A stretch of DNA of 16,805 nucleotides from positions 1 through 16,805 of the forward strand of contig OMTC01000015.1 in the NCBI GenBank assembly GCA_900313845.1, in the 5' to 3' direction. This document shows, piece by piece, positions 13,042 through 16,805 of the stretch; within the stretch, counting starts at the first letter, position 1, and every line of letters begins with the position of its first letter. The translations under genes were made by a program, and so were the position numbers. This DNA comes from an uncultured Prevotellaceae bacterium (GTDB lineage: Bacteria; Bacteroidota; Bacteroidia; Bacteroidales; Bacteroidaceae). The notes under the pieces were generated by a model. The model saw only the letters and a list, made by a program, of their open reading frames with translations, had not been told where the DNA came from and made no database searches.

Positions 13042-14481
13042 ATGGCTAACGAGTTTGTAAAGAAGGTGGCTGAAGAAAAATATAAGTTTGGCTTCACCAC
13101 CGACGTACATACTGAAATCATAGACAAAGGTCTGAACGAGGACGTAATCCGACTCATTTCTTCCAAGAAGGGTGAGCCGGATTGGTTGCTTGAATTCAGA
13201 CTACAGGCTTTTCGTTATTGGCAGGAGCAGACACAACCTACTTGGGGACATCTCCGCTTGCCTGAAATCGATTATCAAGCCATTTCCTACTATGCTGACC
13301 CAACGAAAAAGAAGGACAAGTCGGAAAATAAGGAAATCGACCCTGAGCTGATGAAGACTTTCGATAAGTTGGGCATACCATTGGAGGAACGTATGGCACT
13401 GAGCGGCACGGCTGTGGATGCAGTCATGGACTCCGTTTCGGTGAAGACTACTTTCAAGGAAAAACTCTCTGAGAAAGGCATTATATTCTGTTCCATCAGT
13501 GAGGCTGTGAAGAACTACCCCGATTTGGTACGAGAATATCTGGGTAAGGTTGTGCCTTATCGTGACAACTATTTTGCTGCACTCAATTCTGCAGTGTTCA
13601 GTGATGGTTCTTTTGTGTATATTCCGAAGAACACACGTTGTCCGATGGAACTTTCCACTTATTTCCGTATCAATGCCCGCAATACTGGACAGTTTGAGCG
13701 CACACTCATCGTTTGCGATGAAGGCTCATACGTCAGTTATCTTGAAGGTTGTACAGCTCCTATGCGTGATGAGAACCAATTGCATGCTGCCATTGTGGAA
13801 ATCATGGTGATGGACAACGCCGAAGTGAAATACTCGACGGTGCAGAACTGGTATCCAGGCGATGCCGAAGGTAAGGGTGGCGTATTGAATTTGGTCACCA
13901 AGCGTGGACTGCTGAAGGGCGTCAATAGTAAGCTTTCGTGGACACAGGTGGAAACAGGTTCTGCCATCACGTGGAAATATCCTTCTTGTGTATTGCAAGG
14001 TGATAACTCTGTGGCAGAGTTCTATTCCGTGGCAGTTACTAACAACTTCCAGCAGGCAGATACGGGAACAAAGATGATTCATATTGGAAAGAACACACGT
14101 TCGACCATCATTTCCAAGGGTATCAGTGCAGGAAGGAGCGAGAATTCCTATCGTGGATTGGTGCGAGTAGGTAAGAAAGCGGATAACGCACGTAATTATT
14201 CTTCGTGCGATTCCTTGCTCTTGGGTTCCCTCTGTGGTGCACACACTTTCCCATATATGGACGTGCAGAACAATACGGCTACCGTGGAACATGAGGCAAC
14301 TACCTCAAAGATTTCCGAAGACCAATTGCTTTATTGCAATCAGCGAGGCATTTCTACGGAGGAGGCTGTGGGGCTTATCGTCAACGGTTATGCCAAGGAT
14401 GTGCTGAATAAGCTTCCGATGGAATTTGCCGTTGAGGCGCAGAAACTATTGAGCGTTTCGCTCGAAGGAACAGTGGGATAG
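13042..14481 (+). CDS. sufB: Fe-S cluster scaffold subunit SufB
   Basis: SufB is the scaffold core of the SufBC2D complex, on which Fe-S clusters are built from sulfur delivered by SufS. The 479 residues match the family length. The N-terminal part carries the PDWLLEFRLQAFRYW signature (about 47-61). The beta-helix core includes ENSYRGLVRVGKKADNARNYSSCDSLL with C389 (equivalent to the essential C405 of E. coli, by position in the motif), CGAHTFPYM and EHEATTSKISEDQLLYCNQRGIS. ATG 13042 follows cvpA by 18 bases and starts the sufB-sufC-sufD-sufS run. The product would supply the clusters for enzymes such as the class I fumarase in this window. Confidence 0.97.
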   Translation: MANEFVKKVAEEKYKFGFTTDVHTEIIDKGLNEDVIRLISSKKGEPDWLLEFRLQAFRYWQEQTQPTWGHLRLPEIDYQAISYYADPTKKKDKSENKEIDPELMKTFDKLGIPLEERMALSGTAVDAVMDSVSVKTTFKEKLSEKGIIFCSISEAVKNYPDLVREYLGKVVPYRDNYFAALNSAVFSDGSFVYIPKNTRCPMELSTYFRINARNTGQFERTLIVCDEGSYVSYLEGCTAPMRDENQLHAAIVEIMVMDNAEVKYSTVQNWYPGDAEGKGGVLNLVTKRGLLKGVNSKLSWTQVETGSAITWKYPSCVLQGDNSVAEFYSVAVTNNFQQADTGTKMIHIGKNTRSTIISKGISAGRSENSYRGLVRVGKKADNARNYSSCDSLLLGSLCGAHTFPYMDVQNNTATVEHEATTSKISEDQLLYCNQRGISTEEAVGLIVNGYAKDVLNKLPMEFAVEAQKLLSVSLEGTVG

Positions 14482-14505
14482 GAATTGATAATAAAAATCT
14501 TTCTT

Positions 14506-15258
14506 ATGTTAGAAATCAAGAATCTCCATGCCGCTGTAGTAGGCGGAAAAGAAATATTAAAGGGTATTGACCTCACTATTCGAGATGGTGAAATCCATGC
14601 ACTCATGGGAACGAATGGTGCGGGAAAGAGTACACTTAGCAAGGTGATTGTGGGTGATCCATCCTACGAAGTTACTGAAGGAAGCATCACTTTCAATGGG
14701 CAGGATGTGCTGAAAATGAAAACGGAAGAGCGCTCCCATGCGGGTATCTTCATGTCGTTTCAGCAACCTATCGAAATACCTGGTGTGTCGATGACGAACT
14801 TCATGCGTGCAGCAGTGAATGCACGTCGTCAGGCTCTCGGTCTTGAACCTCTCAAATCTACGGATTTTCTCAAACTCATGCGTGAGAAGCGCAAATTGGT
14901 GGAAATCGACAACAAACTCGTGAATCGTTCCGTGAACGAGGGTTTTAGTGGTGGTGAGAAGAAGCGTAACGAGATTTTCCAGATGGCGATGCTTGAACCT
15001 ACTTTCTGCATTCTCGATGAAACGGACTCTGGACTCGATGTGGATGCACTCCGCATCGTGGCAGAGGGCTTTAACAAACTTCGCAAGCCAGATACTTCGG
15101 CTTTGGTCATCACCCACTATCAGCGCTTGCTCGACTATATCCGTCCAGATGTGGTGCATGTCCTCCTTGATGGACGTATAGTCAAGACTGCCGGACCTGA
15201 ATTGGCTTTGCAAATTGAAGAACAAGGATTCGACTGGATTAAAGACGAGGTGAAATGA
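14506..15258 (+). CDS. sufC: SUF system ATPase SufC
   Basis: SufC is the ABC-type ATPase that drives conformational change in the SufBC2D scaffold; it is cytosolic and not a transporter. The 250 residues equal the family length. Visible motifs are Walker A GTNGAGKST (35-43), Q-loop SFQQP (84-88), signature FSGGEKKR (147-154), Walker B with CILDETDSGLD (168-178) and the H-loop histidine H204 in ITHYQRLL. ATG 14506 (MLEIKNLHA) is chosen over an upstream TTG at 14485. It lies 24 bases after sufB and its stop overlaps the sufD start by four bases, so translation of the two is probably coupled. Confidence 0.97.
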   Translation: MLEIKNLHAAVVGGKEILKGIDLTIRDGEIHALMGTNGAGKSTLSKVIVGDPSYEVTEGSITFNGQDVLKMKTEERSHAGIFMSFQQPIEIPGVSMTNFMRAAVNARRQALGLEPLKSTDFLKLMREKRKLVEIDNKLVNRSVNEGFSGGEKKRNEIFQMAMLEPTFCILDETDSGLDVDALRIVAEGFNKLRKPDTSALVITHYQRLLDYIRPDVVHVLLDGRIVKTAGPELALQIEEQGFDWIKDEVK

Positions 15259-16583
15259 GTAGTGAATCCCAATACATAGAACTTTACCGCGAATGTCGCA
15301 GCATGATTCATCAGCACAGTGCTCCTTTAATGAATGCACTGCGCGATGACGCTATGGCTGATTTCGAGGCACAGGGATTCCCGTCTCAGAAGGTGGAGCG
15401 ATATAAATACACAGATGTGGCGAAGGCTTTTGCACCGAATTATGGTGTGAACCTTAATCGTGTCAATATCCCTGCCGATACGGCGGATGTGTTCAGATGT
15501 GATGTGCCCAACCTCTCAACGAATCTCGTGTTTGTTGTGAACGACAAGCCGCTCACTTCCACCACAAAGGATGGAATCTATACTGGTTCCTTGCGTGAGT
15601 TTGCCCAGCAGAATCCCGAAGTGCTCCAAGGCTATTATGCACAATTGGCTTCTACCAAGGTGGATGCCATCAATGCGCTCAACACCGCTTTGGCACAGGA
15701 TGGGCTGCTTGTGTATGTTCCTCGCAATAAGCGCATGGAAAAGACCTTGCAAGTGGTGAATCTGCTGCGTTCGGGAGTTGACATGCTCGTGAATCGGCGT
15801 GTCCTCATCATTTTGGAGGATGGTGCCGAGGCAACTCTTCTCTTTTGCGACCATGCGATGGACCAAGTGCATTTCCTCACCACTCAGGTGTGTGAGGTGT
15901 TCTGTGGCAACAATTCTCATCTCGACATGTACGAATTGGAAGAAACTCACACTTCTTGTCGCCGTTTCTCCAATTTATATATAAAGGTGGGGGCAGATTG
16001 CACGGTGAGTCATAACAATATCACGCTCTTTAATGGTGAGACTCGCAATACAACAGATGTTTTGCTTACGGGTGAGCATTCAGAGGTGACGCTCAACGGA
16101 TGTGTAGTTGCTGATAAGAATCAACGTGTTGACAACAACACGCTGATTGACCATCAAGTGCCTCATTGCACGAGCAACGAACTCTTCAAGTATGTTGTTG
16201 ATGATACAGCAGTTGGTGCTTTTGCAGGACGAATCTTGGTGCGTCAAGATGCTCAGAAGACGTCTTCTCAGGAAACGAATGCCAATCTTTGTGCATCGCC
16301 TGAGGCACGTGTCTATACTCAACCTATGCTTGAAATCTATGCTGACGATGTGAAATGTTCTCACGGTTCCACCGTAGGTGTTCTCGACCAGTCAGCACTC
16401 TTCTATATGCAGCAACGAGGCATACCGATGGAGGAGGCTCGTATGCTCCTCAAGTTTGCCTTTGTAGGACAGGTCATCGATGAAGTTCGTCTTGAACCTC
16501 TCCGTGACCGTCTCCACTATCTCATAGAGAAGCGTTTCCGTGGCGAACTGAACAAATGCACAGGATGTGCCATGTGTAAGTAG
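15255..16583 (+). CDS. sufD: Fe-S cluster assembly subunit SufD
   Basis: SufD pairs with SufB in the SufBC2D complex and is needed for iron acquisition and cluster assembly. The 442 residues match the family. The conserved C-terminal motif ADDVKCSHGSTVG carries C368 and H370 (equivalent to the essential H360 of E. coli by motif), followed by DQSALFYMQQRGI. The ATGA overlap with sufC fixes the start. An oddity is the C-terminal tail CTGCAMC (C435, C438, C441), a CxxCxxC cluster two residues from the end. I recall Cys-rich tails in some Bacteroidota homologues but cannot confirm how common this form is. A 67-base gap separates it from sufS. Confidence 0.96.
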   Translation: MSSESQYIELYRECRSMIHQHSAPLMNALRDDAMADFEAQGFPSQKVERYKYTDVAKAFAPNYGVNLNRVNIPADTADVFRCDVPNLSTNLVFVVNDKPLTSTTKDGIYTGSLREFAQQNPEVLQGYYAQLASTKVDAINALNTALAQDGLLVYVPRNKRMEKTLQVVNLLRSGVDMLVNRRVLIILEDGAEATLLFCDHAMDQVHFLTTQVCEVFCGNNSHLDMYELEETHTSCRRFSNLYIKVGADCTVSHNNITLFNGETRNTTDVLLTGEHSEVTLNGCVVADKNQRVDNNTLIDHQVPHCTSNELFKYVVDDTAVGAFAGRILVRQDAQKTSSQETNANLCASPEARVYTQPMLEIYADDVKCSHGSTVGVLDQSALFYMQQRGIPMEEARMLLKFAFVGQVIDEVRLEPLRDRLHYLIEKRFRGELNKCTGCAMCK

Positions 16584-16585
16584 AG

Positions 16586-16606
16586 AAGGGACCTATCGCA
16601 TCCCTT
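16586..16606 (+). other. Small hairpin in the sufD-sufS gap
   Basis: AAGGGA (16586-16591) and TCCCTT (16601-16606) form a 6-bp stem starting three bases after the sufD stop. A shorter CCTC/GAGG stem follows at 16610-16622. There is no T tract, so read-through into sufS is expected. The role is unknown and the structure could be chance. Confidence 0.4.
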
Positions 16607-16650
16607 GCCCCTCTTCATGAGGCATGGGTGTAGATACTAAGTAACGAACA

Positions 16651-16805
16651 ATGATTGATAAAGTAAATGATATAGCGAGCGGTGTAACGATTCCCTCCCT
16701 CACAGGAAGGGCGGAAGGAGTGTCCTCGGACTTTCCCATCCTTTCTCGCACGGTGTATGGCAAGGCGTTGATTTATCTCGACAATGCTGCCACTACCCAG
16801 AAGCC
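16651..16805 (+). CDS. sufS: Cysteine desulfurase SufS, N-terminal part, cut by window end
   Basis: SufS is the PLP enzyme that takes sulfur from cysteine for the SUF scaffold. Only 51 complete codons are present. DFPILSRTVYGKALIYLDNAATTQK is the standard SufS N-terminal region (residues 27-51, open at the edge). The start ATG 16651 gives MIDKVNDIAS, which resembles a normal family start. DFPIL, however, begins at residue 27 instead of about 9-11, and the extra stretch of about 16 codons overlaps a palindromic repeat also found after rsgA. A later GTG at 16720 with GGAAGGAG just upstream could also start translation and would give a short N terminus beginning SSDFPIL. The PLP lysine and active-site Cys lie outside the window. 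Confidence 0.93.
   Translation, partial: MIDKVNDIASGVTIPSLTGRAEGVSSDFPILSRTVYGKALIYLDNAATTQK
16693..16711 (+). repeat. Palindromic intergenic-type repeat inside the sufS reading frame
   Basis: These 19 bases match the reverse complement of the hairpin at 4117-4135 at 18 positions. The left part CCTCCCT and right part AGGAAGG still pair at six of seven positions. The repeat lies in the extra N-terminal codons of sufS and is read in frame as part of IPSLTGR. Confidence 0.75.

Overview
This window comes from a member of the Bacteroidota, most likely a Prevotella-like Bacteroidales. The evidence is the Bacteroidota -7 promoter motif TAnnTTTG in front of two transcription units, weak or absent Shine-Dalgarno sequences, the gene order rimP-nusA-infB-cvpA-sufB-sufC-sufD-sufS, a class I fumarase, and many GC-rich palindromes and short tandem arrays packed behind stop codons. 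Every supported gene is on the + strand. No tRNA, rRNA, CRISPR array, insertion sequence or integrase was seen.

Layout. Positions 1-305 hold the tail of an unidentified upstream gene, two terminator-like hairpins and a promoter. Positions 306-1964 encode an iron-sulfur (class I) fumarate hydratase. A small 'four helix bundle / S23' gene (2051-2452) follows, bracketed by inverted arrays of a 7-bp repeat. Next are frr (ribosome recycling factor), a second 7-bp inverted-array element enclosing tandem 38-bp hairpin repeats, and rsgA (ribosome small-subunit GTPase). Positions 4070-7085 carry two exported proteins, a TPR protein and a DUF2264-family protein. From about 7140 a promoter and leader hairpin start the transcription/translation operon rimP-nusA-infB. 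It runs, with only short gaps, into cvpA and the SUF iron-sulfur cluster genes sufB, sufC, sufD and the start of sufS, which is cut by the window edge.

How the genes fit together. frr, rsgA, rimP, nusA and infB cover ribosome maturation, initiation, recycling and transcription elongation. SufBCD with SufS assembles Fe-S clusters, and the fumarase at the other end of the window is a [4Fe-4S] enzyme that would need them. The TPR and DUF2264 proteins look like envelope or glycan-related accessory functions.

Main points of interest. (1) The four-helix-bundle gene sits inside complementary 7-bp arrays. This resembles the architecture of 23S rRNA intervening sequences, but between protein genes, and its codon use is unlike its neighbours'. 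(2) A second, related array pair of exactly five units per arm encloses 38-bp hairpin repeats, and a further copy of that repeat sits before infB. (3) RsgA has lost, in frame, the segment that should carry its P-loop. (4) A palindromic intergenic repeat appears to have entered the 5' end of sufS in frame. (5) Different repeat types begin almost exactly at stop codons throughout the window.
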